From Methanobacteriota archaeon (GTDB lineage: Archaea > Thermoplasmatota > Poseidoniia > Poseidoniales > Poseidoniaceae), in the NCBI GenBank assembly GCA_002719815.1, contig PBET01000019.1, positions 24,939-69,982 on the forward strand: a DNA stretch of 45,044 bases, read 5' to 3'. The notes under the pieces were generated by a model, which saw only the letters and a program-made list of their open reading frames with translations, was not told the DNA's origin and searched no databases. Made by a program: the position numbers and the translations under genes. Shown piece after piece: positions 33,660-42,200 of the stretch (positions are counted from its first letter, which is position 1; every line of letters begins with the position of its first letter).

Positions 33660-34198
33660 GCAACCACCTCAATCGGTGTAGCTTCACGTTCCACAAACCA
33701 TCTATCCCACGCAACGACCTCTTCCTCTGTCCAATGTTGAAGTGGACCTTCTTGACTGATGGTCTCGACGTTTTCAGGCCCAATGTTCCGACTTTGTTTG
33801 ATACCGGGTGCACCGAGAACGAGGGCTCGAGAAAGAATCCCTTGCGCAATTGCAAGGCTGTTTTTGTCTGTAAGGCTCCAATATGCCTGGAATCCTGGGT
33901 GGGTGTGTACCCATACTCGAAACGGAGCCATCATCCCTACAGGAGGACGAAGTGGTACACGTCCAGGAGAGCCCCAGTCGATTTGTATTTCTCCATTCGC
34001 ATCGATGAGAACAGATGTTTCCAAGCCAGCGATGAGAGAGAGGTTGTACACCAAATCCCAACGCCCATGCTGAGCAGCTCTACGTTGAACGGATTGAACC
34101 TCTTCGGATTCAACCGCTCGTGATTCTGCTTGAAAGCAAGCACTCGTCCACTGCTCGTAGGTGATACCAATCGATTTAATGTCCATAACGGGAATCAT
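33656..34198 (-). CDS. JAMM/MPN-family metalloprotease-like protein
   Basis: This 180-residue protein carries the zinc motif of JAB1/MPN+ isopeptidases: His98-Thr-His100-Pro, then Ser108 and Asp111 (VHTHPGFQAYWSLTD). The usual spacing is HxHPx(7)SxxD, matched exactly. The upstream catalytic Glu cannot be assigned with confidence. The C-terminus has an aromatic, acidic stretch (WTEEEVVAWDRWFVE). The start ATG 34198 overlaps the stop of the E1-like gene (ATGA), and GGAGGTGA precedes it; the longer frame to 34366 lies inside that gene. Relatives remove ubiquitin-like proteins from targets or cleave precursors. Pairing with an E1 suggests a protein-modification or sulfur-transfer cycle. Confidence 0.85.
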   Translation of the reverse strand: MIPVMDIKSIGITYEQWTSACFQAESRAVESEEVQSVQRRAAQHGRWDLVYNLSLIAGLETSVLIDANGEIQIDWGSPGRVPLRPPVGMMAPFRVWVHTHPGFQAYWSLTDKNSLAIAQGILSRALVLGAPGIKQSRNIGPENVETISQEGPLQHWTEEEVVAWDRWFVEREATPIEVVA

Positions 34199-34824
34199 GC
34201 TTTCACCTCCGGAAACTTGAGATCTCCAAACATGATGCTCGACATTCTCTCTCGAAGCGTCGGTTGATTTCGCAATTGTCCAATCAACCATGTTGCAGCT
34301 GCAGCAGCAGCATTGACATAGCCGAATTGGATGTTGCCTGCATCGATTGCGCCTTCGATTTGACAACTTGCAGGTTCGTGGTCCGGCGTCATCATGGCGA
34401 CAAGCTCAGGGTCTGATCCGTTGGTGAAATACACGTGACCATCACCCGTTGATCGCAAGTCAATCCAAGGAACGTTGGTTGCATGAACAAGTCTTCGAGG
34501 ATGTGGTCTATCGACGCCAATAATAATAAAATCATAGCCATCTAATTGTTCTTCAACCCTTAAGTTAACTGGATTCGATTTTACGTTAACGAATTTAAAT
34601 TCACTAAATCGGTTTGACAAAACATCTGTTTTTCTTTTTCCAACATCTTTGTGGCTAAATCGTTGATGCCCTAAATTTGATTCCTCAACAATATCTCCAT
34701 CCATAATTTCAATTGAACAGTTTTTTTCTATTTTATTTAATGCTGGAATAACTAATTCAGCAACCATGCCTCCAATTCCACCTGCACCTATAATCAATAT
34801 CCGTGGCGTACGCTTCGCTGTCAT
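34195..34824 (-). CDS. E1-like (ThiF/MoeB-fold) adenylyltransferase
   Basis: This 209-residue protein starts at ATG 34824. The ATP-binding loop is GAGGIGG at residues 13-19. MDGDIVEESNLGHQRF (41-56) corresponds to DxDxVxxSNLxRQ, but the usual Arg is His53. Lys65 and Asp105 (GVDRPHPRR) match further nucleotide and Mg contacts; the usual DN is DR. Cys154 in SCQIEG could be the thioester Cys. The zinc CxxC pairs of MoeB are missing, and the protein is shorter than MoeB (about 250). Family members activate the C-terminus of a ubiquitin-like protein by adenylation. The first ~101 codons are AT-rich compared with the rest. The gene lies 34 nt after the taw1 stop. Confidence 0.88.
   Translation of the reverse strand: MTAKRTPRILIIGAGGIGGMVAELVIPALNKIEKNCSIEIMDGDIVEESNLGHQRFSHKDVGKRKTDVLSNRFSEFKFVNVKSNPVNLRVEEQLDGYDFIIIGVDRPHPRRLVHATNVPWIDLRSTGDGHVYFTNGSDPELVAMMTPDHEPASCQIEGAIDAGNIQFGYVNAAAAAATWLIGQLRNQPTLRERMSSIMFGDLKFPEVKA
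34520..34824 (-). other. AT-rich 5' half of E1-like gene (composition break)
   Basis: By direct count, 34561-34800 is about 31% G+C (75 of 240), while 34321-34500, the 3' part of the same gene, is about 52% (94 of 180). The change falls near 34520, around codon 101, inside the Rossmann fold. It contains runs such as TTTTTTT and AATAATAATAAAA that are rare elsewhere in the window. Recombination with a foreign copy or recent acquisition is inferred. Confidence 0.75.
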
Positions 34825-34858
34825 GACAAAGATACAATTCCACAGTATTTGAAGGACT

Positions 34859-35869
34859 TCAACTCTGAACAAGAGGGAGTTTCTTGACTGGAGGTGCAAT
34901 TCCCAAATCTTCAGGGAAGTACAATTCTGCTTCAGGAATTGGAATCGGCACAATTTCACGACCGATGAGTGCGACACGACTTGGACGACTTTCCGAGAGG
35001 ACCTCTCGGTTGACCTGAGGCGCAAGTTCGTTTGAGAAGGAAAGGATGTCATCATGACTTGGCATGTTTTCCATGGAGAGATTCTCTCGGCTATGACCAA
35101 CATAGACGTAGCCCTTTGCTTCGATAAAGTCGGGATCTGCACGGTTATCGAGTTCTGCAAATTCCTTGATGTGCGTAGATGACATGTTGACGCCCTTCAT
35201 CAGGGTGTGACGACAAACAATTCTGGTGTCGAGACTTGGAAGTAAGTCGATGGTTTTCTCAAATTGATCCCAGGCGCCACTGTTCCATTTTGGTCGACAT
35301 ACATCATCGAACACTTGCTTGTTTGGAGCATCGACAGAGACGTAGAGTTGTGTAGGAAGCGTCTCGAGATTCTCAAGGACTTTTGGCAATGTTCCATTGG
35401 TGACGAGCATCGTTGTCATACCATGCTTGTGACACAAGTCCATGTATTCACCAAGACGGGTGTAGAGTGTAGGTTCACCATTCAGTGAGATAGCAACGTG
35501 TTTTGGATCTTGAGCTTCGAGGAACTTTTCTCTTGGAACCTTATCGTTTCCACCGAAGCCAGAAAGCAGTCGACGCTGTGCACGTACACTCTCATAGAGA
35601 AGTTCGAGCGGATCTTGATCAGTCAACTCAAGTGTGTCCATGTGCGGTTCTCGCCAGCAATAGGTGCATGCGAGATTGCATTGATCGACGACTGGGGACA
35701 TCTGCATGCACGTATGGCTCTTGACACCGTAGAATGTTCCCTTGTAACAGGCACGATCACGTAGAAGCGATTCTTTGGTCCAATGACAGGTTTTGACACC
35801 CCCATGTTCACCAACAATGTGATATCGTTGCTTCTGCAGTTTCGCTTTGAGTGCCGGGTCCATACCCAT
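34859..35869 (-). CDS. taw1: 4-demethylwyosine synthase Taw1 (radical SAM)
   Basis: This 336-residue enzyme builds the tricyclic wyosine base of tRNA-Phe from N1-methylguanosine and pyruvate. The radical SAM motif is CNLACTYCW. Three upstream cysteines, in VKTCHW, RACYKG and SHTCMQM, are spaced 13 and 13 residues apart. This matches the second [4Fe-4S] cluster of TYW1/Taw1 (C26, C39 and C52 in the Methanocaldococcus enzyme). NGEPTLYTRL and SVDAPNKQVFD also fit. ATG 35869 is chosen for the AGGAGGA site 6 nt upstream; the 40 residues before it are spurious. No flavodoxin domain is fused, unlike eukaryotic TYW1. Confidence 0.94.
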   Translation of the reverse strand: MGMDPALKAKLQKQRYHIVGEHGGVKTCHWTKESLLRDRACYKGTFYGVKSHTCMQMSPVVDQCNLACTYCWREPHMDTLELTDQDPLELLYESVRAQRRLLSGFGGNDKVPREKFLEAQDPKHVAISLNGEPTLYTRLGEYMDLCHKHGMTTMLVTNGTLPKVLENLETLPTQLYVSVDAPNKQVFDDVCRPKWNSGAWDQFEKTIDLLPSLDTRIVCRHTLMKGVNMSSTHIKEFAELDNRADPDFIEAKGYVYVGHSRENLSMENMPSHDDILSFSNELAPQVNREVLSESRPSRVALIGREIVPIPIPEAELYFPEDLGIAPPVKKLPLVQS

Positions 35870-36073
35870 GGTGATTCCTCCTGTAGCCGGATTCCACTGT
35901 TGATGAACGGTCGGGAGCGGCTCGGATAATTGGGCCTCTGGATTTTTATTCTTGAAGAGAGCGGTCCAAATGGGTGTAATTAACAACACTTAATGTAAGA
36001 ACTACACCTATGTGTTGGCAAGTTTACCACGCCTTTGAATAGGTGGAGCACCACATTTAGATTGAGGATAACA
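35870..36073. other. Intergenic divergent promoter region (204 bp)
   Basis: No gene is supported here. It separates taw1 (minus) from the micro-protein pair (plus). AGGAGGA before taw1 is at its right flank. AATAAAAATCC near 35940-35950 could be the minus-strand TATA element. An imperfect inverted repeat GGTGTAATT/AACTACACC spans 35973-36008. GAGGAT at 36064-36069 is the likely ribosome site for the plus-strand gene. Confidence 0.45.
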
Positions 36074-36235
36074 ATGGATAAAGAACTCCAGACATATACC
36101 GACCAAATTATGGATCAGCAACAGTACCGTTCGGGAATCTTCTCGAACGTTATGTCGCCGATTCTGAATGCAATGGCAGCGTTTCGTTTCTCTGCAAACG
36201 AACGTGGTGCCCCTCACTCAAGGAGGGATATCTGA
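36074..36235 (+). CDS. Micro-protein A of tandem pair (53 aa)
   Basis: ATG 36074 lies 6 nt after GAGG (36064-36067). The sequence reads MDKELQTYTDQIMDQQQYRSGI, then a Pro and Phe-Arg-containing stretch, and ends with ANERGAPHSRRDI. It closely parallels the next, even shorter gene (MDxEL, DQ, QxYRxGI, P, FRxS), indicating duplication. The predicted structure is an amphipathic helix and a basic tail. No known family. The GGAGGG before the next ATG sits within its last codons, so the two genes are linked in translation. Confidence 0.6.
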   Translation: MDKELQTYTDQIMDQQQYRSGIFSNVMSPILNAMAAFRFSANERGAPHSRRDI

Positions 36236-36355
36236 ATGGATCGTGAACTCGAAATGTTCGTTGACCAAGCTCTCGAAGGTCAAGTGTATCGAAACGGTAT
36301 TTCCTTCATGCCATCCTTCGTTCGAAAGATAGCATCCGTGTTTCGCCGTTCTTGA
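36236..36355 (+). CDS. Micro-protein B of tandem pair (39 aa)
   Basis: ATG 36236 abuts the stop of micro-protein A and has GGAGGG at 36222-36227, 8 nt upstream. The frame encodes MDRELEMFVDQALEGQVYRN followed by GISFMPSFVRKIASVFRRS. It shares about 14 aligned positions with micro-protein A (MDREL/MDKEL, DQ, Q-YR-GI, P, FR-S), which supports both as real coding genes. It is positively charged near the C-terminus, with a short amphipathic helix. The function is unknown; a membrane or nucleic-acid interaction is possible. Confidence 0.6.
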   Translation: MDRELEMFVDQALEGQVYRNGISFMPSFVRKIASVFRRS

Positions 36356-36397
36356 TTCGAAGGCAACGCCTTTGAAGCATGAGTCACTCGTTTGAGC

Positions 36398-37372
36398 ATG
36401 GCTAAGTGGGCGCCACATTTGATCGGATTGCTCACACCTATTTCTGCAGCAGTCACCCTACTCATCGGTGGCTGGTGGATGCTGACACCAATTATCTTGC
36501 TTCTTGGTATTTACCCGTTCCTTGATGTGCTTGCAGGATCTTCAACTGTTCATGATGTCGAGGAAGAAGGGAAAGGACACAATGTCATCGTTCATCTTCA
36601 TGGCCTTCTTGTTCCAATCGTTGTAATTTGTCTTCTTTATCGAGTTTGGGATGGTCTTGGTTCCATCTCCATCATCGTACCAGCACTTTCAGCAGGTCTT
36701 GCAACAGGTGCAGCAGGTGTTGTCGCCGCCCACGAACTTGGGCATCGGAAACCTCGCTCGTCCAGTTGGTGGCTTGGACGGCTTGATCTCTTATGCGTAC
36801 TTTATCTCCATTTCACAGTTGAACACAACCATACGCATCACAAACACTGGGCGCGCAAAGTCGACCCTACCAGTTCACCTTGGGGGCGAAGTGTCTATGG
36901 TCACCTTGTCCGAACAGTTCCCAGACAACTGCGAAATGCGTACAGAATTCGGAAAAAAGATACAACCATTTCCGTCATCATTGAACTTGCATTACTTGCA
37001 TCTCTTGCTTACTGGGGGTTGCCATTCCTCGCTGCGTTCGTCGGACAGGCCATCGTCGCCATCTATCTCCTTGAATTTGTGAACTTCATTCAACATCACG
37101 GACTTGAGCGAGGTGAAGATGAGCGTCCGCATGCAGGTCACGCTTGGGAGAGTCGAACGCGATGGTCTCGATACACGCTAATGAATCTACCACTCCATGC
37201 AGCGCATCATCTTCGTTCAAGTACGCCATACGAGCGACTACGTCCCTACGATGAATCGCCTCAACTTCCAGGTGGCTATTACCAGATGTTCTGGATTGCA
37301 CTTATTCCACCGTTGTTCAATCGGCTCATGCAGAAATCGGCCAGTCACTCTGGTGGCGTTGGCGGAGCATAG
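36398..37372 (+). CDS. AlkB-like integral membrane di-iron monooxygenase
   Basis: This 324-residue membrane protein has the histidine motifs of the AlkB/XylM alkane hydroxylase family. Box 1 is HELGHRK (His112, His116), box 2 [10 protein letters not shown] (His143-150), the family motif [10 protein letters not shown] (His233, His234, in place of NYxEHYGL) and box 3 [16 protein letters not shown] (His267, 270, 271). The C-terminal [20 protein letters not shown] matches the AlkB tail LPxGYxxMIxxALxPPL. Membrane helices lie near 10-45, 60-80 and 85-110. Start ATG 36398 follows a TTG at 36392 in frame; neither has a ribosome site. The substrate is unknown; alkyl chains are most likely. It overlaps the convergent gmd gene by 28 bp. 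Confidence 0.86.
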   Translation: MAKWAPHLIGLLTPISAAVTLLIGGWWMLTPIILLLGIYPFLDVLAGSSTVHDVEEEGKGHNVIVHLHGLLVPIVVICLLYRVWDGLGSISIIVPALSAGLATGAAGVVAAHELGHRKPRSSSWWLGRLDLLCVLYLHFTVEHNHTHHKHWARKVDPTSSPWGRSVYGHLVRTVPRQLRNAYRIRKKDTTISVIIELALLASLAYWGLPFLAAFVGQAIVAIYLLEFVNFIQHHGLERGEDERPHAGHAWESRTRWSRYTLMNLPLHAAHHLRSSTPYERLRPYDESPQLPGGYYQMFWIALIPPLFNRLMQKSASHSGGVGGA

Positions 37373-38409
37373 CCTCCATCAACCGCTTCTTGTACAATGG
37401 CTAAGTCGGATTCGACCATCATTTGAACGAGTTGCTCAAAGGTTGTCTTGGTTTCCCAACCGAGTTTTTCCTTTGCATAGGCTGGATCTCCGATGAGAAG
37501 ATCAACTTCAGCAGGGCGGAAGAATTTCGGATTGGTCCGAACACGGACAACACCATGTTGATCGGTTGCAATCGTATCAACACCTTCGCCCGACCAGTTC
37601 AATTCAAGACCAATGTGCGAGAATGAAAGGCTGATCATATCTCGGATGCTGTGAGTTCGACCGGTCGCAATGACGTAATCATCAGGCTCATCTTGTTGCA
37701 GCATCTTCCACTGCATCTCGACGTAATCGCCTGCAAATCCCCAGTCACGCTTGGCATCGACGTTGCCGATGTAGAGACATTCATCGAATCCATGCTTGAT
37801 TCGAGCCGCCATCATGGTCACCTTTCGGGTGACGAATTCAAGGCCACGGCGTGGGCTTTCGTGATTGAAGAGAATACCTGTGCAAGCGAACATGTTGTAG
37901 GATTCGCGGTAGTTTCGAGTAATCTCGAATGCCATGACTTTTGCACAACCATATGGTGAGCGCGGGTGGAACGGTGTTTGTTCCGATTGTGGGACTTCGC
38001 GTACCTTACCGTACTGCTCACTGGAGCCTGCTTGGTAGAAGCGACAGTCTGGAGCATGCTTTCGAACAGCCTCGAGACAACGTAGCGCACCAAGGCCAGT
38101 GATGTCAGCAGTCATCATGGGTGAACGCCATGATTCAGGTACAAAGGACATCGCACCGAGATTGTAGAATTCATCTGGCTTAACCTGATGAACAGCATTG
38201 TCAATCGAATTTTGATCGGCCAAATCACCGTTGAGAAGGTGAAAATTATCGTTGCTCATCAAGTGATTAATGAGGTTACGACCAAGGCTTGGTTGCGATA
38301 CCCGACGGACCAATCCATAAACGGTGTACCCCTTTTCTAAGAGCAATTCGGCAAGGTAGGATCCATCTTGTCCGGTGATTCCGGTGATGAGTGCAGTCTT
38401 TCCGCTCAT
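37345..38409 (-). CDS. gmd: GDP-mannose 4,6-dehydratase
   Basis: This 354-residue short-chain dehydrogenase makes GDP-4-keto-6-deoxy-mannose, a precursor of fucose or rhamnose-type sugars. The NADP-binding motif [20 protein letters not shown] is at the N-terminus. It is followed by YNLGAMSFV, the substrate motif [10 protein letters not shown] and the catalytic SPYGCAKV. The GDP-binding end includes [11 protein letters not shown] and [13 protein letters not shown], all typical for Gmd. ATG 38409 has an AGGA site about 6 nt upstream; the longer frame from 38472 is not needed. It presumably contributes to cell-surface glycans. No glycosyltransferase lies nearby. Confidence 0.95.
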   Translation of the reverse strand: MSGKTALITGITGQDGSYLAELLLEKGYTVYGLVRRVSQPSLGRNLINHLMSNDNFHLLNGDLADQNSIDNAVHQVKPDEFYNLGAMSFVPESWRSPMMTADITGLGALRCLEAVRKHAPDCRFYQAGSSEQYGKVREVPQSEQTPFHPRSPYGCAKVMAFEITRNYRESYNMFACTGILFNHESPRRGLEFVTRKVTMMAARIKHGFDECLYIGNVDAKRDWGFAGDYVEMQWKMLQQDEPDDYVIATGRTHSIRDMISLSFSHIGLELNWSGEGVDTIATDQHGVVRVRTNPKFFRPAEVDLLIGDPAYAKEKLGWETKTTFEQLVQMMVESDLAIVQEAVDGGYAPPTPPE

Positions 38410-38504
38410 AGCGAATCCTGATGTTTCCCTTTTTTGAAAGCGTCGCATTAAATGTTGAGTCATTCGATACAAACCATTGTAAAGAAATAACGTCGCGATT
38501 TTAA

Positions 38505-38514
38505 CTGCATGCAG
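38505..38514. promoter_or_regulatory. 10-bp palindrome near ABC cassette promoter
   Basis: CTGCATGCAG is a perfect palindrome 20 nt before ATG 38534. It lies where transcription would start if AAGAAATAAC (38482-38491) is the TATA element. It may be an operator but could occur by chance. Confidence 0.25.
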
Positions 38515-38533
38515 AGATGCAGGGGTTCATGAA

Positions 38534-39241
38534 ATGCTAGAAGTCAACGATCTCACCAAGAGTTTTGGTTCGCTCAACGTTTTGAAAGGTGTCAATATGC
38601 AGGTCGAAAAGGGCGAGATGGTCGCTCTCATGGGCCCATCTGGTTCTGGAAAGTCTACACTTCTCAACATCATCGGTGGATTGCTTGCAGGTGATGGTGG
38701 CAGCATTACGCTTGATGAGCGAACATATGGGCAAAAGGGCCCATCCAGCGTTGTCGACGTTCGGCGAAATAAGGTGGGATGGATTTTCCAAGATTTCCAC
38801 CTTCTTGACAACCTCTCAGCTGTCGATAATGTTGCAATCGCCCTTGAATTATCTGGAATGCCTTCTGATGAAGCAGTAGCTGCTGCAGAGATTGCCTTGA
38901 CGAAAGTTGGTCTTGGCGATCGACTCAACTTCATTCCAGACCAACTTTCGGGTGGACAACAACAACGTGTTGCTATCGCTCGAGCAATTGCAGGAAATCG
39001 ACCTGTTCTTCTTGCTGATGAACCGACAGGAAATCTTGACATTGCAAGCGGAAAAGAAGTCATGAAATTGTTCAAAGAGTTGTGTCATGATGAAGAAAGT
39101 CCAATTTCAATCCTTATGGTTACGCACGATCCAGATTTGGCATCCAATGCTGACCGGATGCTTCTCCTCAATGATGGGAAAACAGAAGCCTCAGACATTC
39201 GTTCTGCTTGGGGCCTTGATGAGGAGGGTGAGGAAGAATGA
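38534..39241 (+). CDS. ABC transporter ATPase (LolD/MacB-type)
   Basis: This 235-residue ATPase is the first gene of the exporter cassette. Walker A is [11 protein letters not shown] (about 35-45), the Q-loop [12 protein letters not shown], the signature [14 protein letters not shown] and Walker [14 protein letters not shown], followed by the switch His in MVTHDPD. LolD/MacB/FtsE-type ATPases pair with FtsX-fold permeases. AGGGG 8 nt upstream supports ATG 38534. The stop overlaps the permease start (ATGA at 39238). A second ATPase follows the permease, so the complex may use two different ATPases. Confidence 0.94.
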   Translation: MLEVNDLTKSFGSLNVLKGVNMQVEKGEMVALMGPSGSGKSTLLNIIGGLLAGDGGSITLDERTYGQKGPSSVVDVRRNKVGWIFQDFHLLDNLSAVDNVAIALELSGMPSDEAVAAAEIALTKVGLGDRLNFIPDQLSGGQQQRVAIARAIAGNRPVLLADEPTGNLDIASGKEVMKLFKELCHDEESPISILMVTHDPDLASNADRMLLLNDGKTEASDIRSAWGLDEEGEEE

Positions 39242-42200
39242 GTGACGAGATCTCCGGTTTGAAAGACAGCGACTTCGGCCAGAATCGTTCTCGAATTCGA
39301 CGATACCAACATGCATTGATGGAATTACCGAGCCGATTGCGACTCGCTGGTCAAAGCGCATGGCGCGGGAAAGAACGAGGCATGGCTGTCATCGCCGGTG
39401 TGTTCCTCGCATCCCTCGTCATTACGACGGTCCTTGCGTATGGTGTTGGTTTGTCTCAGTTGTTCTTCGAAGAATCCCTTGATTCTGAGCCGTTCGATGC
39501 CAAGATTGAGTTTGCACGAACGCCTGTTGAAAACGCATCTGGCTGGTCCAACAATACAACGACGATGACAGAAGTCTGTGACGAATTGATGGATGAATTC
39601 TCGGAATTCAACGATTGTACACTCGTTCTTGGACGCCAAGGAATCCATAGTGGTGGCTTCTTCAACATTGATTTCGTTGTTGCTCAACCACTTGAAATGC
39701 GTGCGATTTCGGACAACGAAAATCCGCTGTGGGATACGATGAATTTTGATTATCCTGAAGCGCTTGAAGCAGGTCCACCTATTTCCGATAAACGAGCCAT
39801 TCGCTTCTTAGGACCTGAAGCATTTGACGGCGAACTCGCCGATCGTCTCAGTGAGAACATCATCGCTGGTTTGGGCGAATGGCCAACGCCTGAAAATATG
39901 AGTGCGAATCGTGGTATCATTCTGCCTTCAACGATTGCAAGTGAAGCACAAGCGAAGGTTGGTGATGTACTTGACGAACTCACCTTTGCCTACGTTGTTG
40001 ATGAGTCAACGTTGCTTGAAGCGACCATCAATGACGAAAATTGCGCAGGTGAAATCACACCCGAAAACAACGAAATGATCTACTGTCGAATGTGGATGAC
40101 CGTCGAGAATTTGACCGTTATGGGTATCTATGAACCATGGGATTTTGGTAACCCAACGCTTCCATTCAATCCAATCTTTTCAACATGGGAAGTGCTTGAA
40201 GAAGAGCAACGCCAAGTATTGATGAACAACGATCACATGTACCTTGGTGTTACCATCGATCGTGGTCAATTGCCAACATCATCGACTGCAGATGCTGCCG
40301 ATTGGCTTGAGGATTTAGGGACTCGCGTTCAACAAGGAAACTACACCGATGAAGGCGTTGAGTTGTATTACACAGACATTGTTTCTGGAACGATCCTCTT
40401 CCTCAACATCTTCCTTGGTTTGATTCAGATTTTCGATTACATCATTATGATTCCAATCGTAATTCTTTCCCTTGCAGTTCTCATCTATGGTCTCGTTCTT
40501 TCGCTTGAACAACGACGTCGTGAGGTCAGTATCCATCGTGTTATTGGGGCGGATGGGAAGAGTCTGCAAGGCATGGTCCTTCTGGAACTCTTTGTCATGT
40601 CTTCTGTCGCTTGGCTGATTGGTTATATCCTAGCACTCATGGCTGTTCCAATCGTTCTCTCAGCGGTCGGTTTCATGGAATTTAGAACCGGTGATTTTGA
40701 TGTCAACCCTACACTTGGCATTGGTTCAACACTGTTCACGGCCATTGCAACACTTGGACTTGCTATGATCTTCGGACGCAGTCGTGCCAGAGATTTCATC
40801 GAACTTGAGATTGAAGAAGGTGTCCGTAAAACAACAGCAAAAGCCGAACCAAAGCGCTGGCTCCATTGGTCTGCATTCCTGTTCGGTATGCTTGCAGTCA
40901 TCGACACATGGCTTGAGATGAATGGTAGTGAGGATGGTATTGTTTCCAACTTCTTTATCGAAGGATTGATTGGAATCATTGGACCATTTGCTCTATGGAT
41001 TGGAGGAGCATTGCTGCTTGGAAGAATTGGTGCAAAAGGTCCACAAATCATGCAACTCCTGTTTGGACGTACACCGCTTCTCAAAGACGTTAAGCGCGGT
41101 CTGAAAGGGTCGGGTTCTGCTGAATCAGTTAATCGACTCGCCGTCATTATGCTTCTCACGCTCTCCATTGTTACACTTGCAGCTGTACAAGGCTATACTG
41201 GAACACTTGTCGATGAGAAGACGGCCGATGCCACGGTTGGTTCGGACTTACAAATTTCAACCGAAGAAGCCATCAATGCATCGACGCTCATCGCCCTTGT
41301 CAACGAATTTACTGATGGCGACGTGAATCCAATTGCAACAAGCGTCCCTGAAATTACGCTTGCTGACGACCAAGGTGGCGATAGTTTGCAAACGTTCGTT
41401 CTTCTCAATGGAAATGAAGACGTCTTACGATGGAGTGAGCAGTCAATCCCTGGGACGGACATTGATGCTGCCATGAAAGCCTATTCGAACAACGGCTTCT
41501 CTGCAGGCGAAGATTCCGCTTATTCACTCGACTTACCGGGATCGAAGCGTGGAGGCGATGAAAACAGTCTCGATGATGTCCTCCTCAAGCCAGGTGATGA
41601 GAAGTCACGAGAGATCACCTTCGTGTGGGAAAATATCACCTTCAATTTCACATCAGGCGGTTCTGAAGAAACAGACCCACTTGCTCTGTTCGACGCCTAC
41701 ACACTCCTGATGGATGCCGATTGGGGAGGGCTCAATCTTTCGGGACAAGACTTGGATGAGCGAGATTTGGGTCGTGTTGATCTGTCAAACACCAACCTTG
41801 CAGGTGCCGACCTCTCGAACATGAACATGAGCGAATCCATTCTTCTCGATGTCAACCTCAGCAATGCGGACTTGACAGGAGCCAACCTTGAGAATGCGAT
41901 CCTTGTCAATTTCATGGGTGGCTCATTGGAAGATGCAGACTTGACCGATGCAAACCTCGCAGGTGCGTTTGGATTCTTTGACCTCTCAGCAGCAACCTTG
42001 TCGAATACGACCTGTCCAGACGGAAGCAACAGCGATGAGTCCGGATGTGCAAGCGGAGCAAGCGAAATACCTCCGCCATTGGCAGCAGATCTCTTCTTTA
42101 CGGATACGCGAGTTCAGTTGATCGTAACGCCGTATACGACCTCGATGTACTATATGGGTACACATGAGTACATTCCTGGTGTTGGAGCAGCTACAATTGC

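Noticed and set aside
36008-36217. Minus-strand frame opposite micro-protein A
   Set aside because: The plus strand has Shine-Dalgarno sites and two mutually similar proteins; the minus frame has neither.
36380-36406. Eight-codon frame (MSHSFEHG) overlapping the AlkB-like start, as a leader peptide
   Set aside because: No ribosome site or regulatory structure; short frames of this kind are expected by chance.
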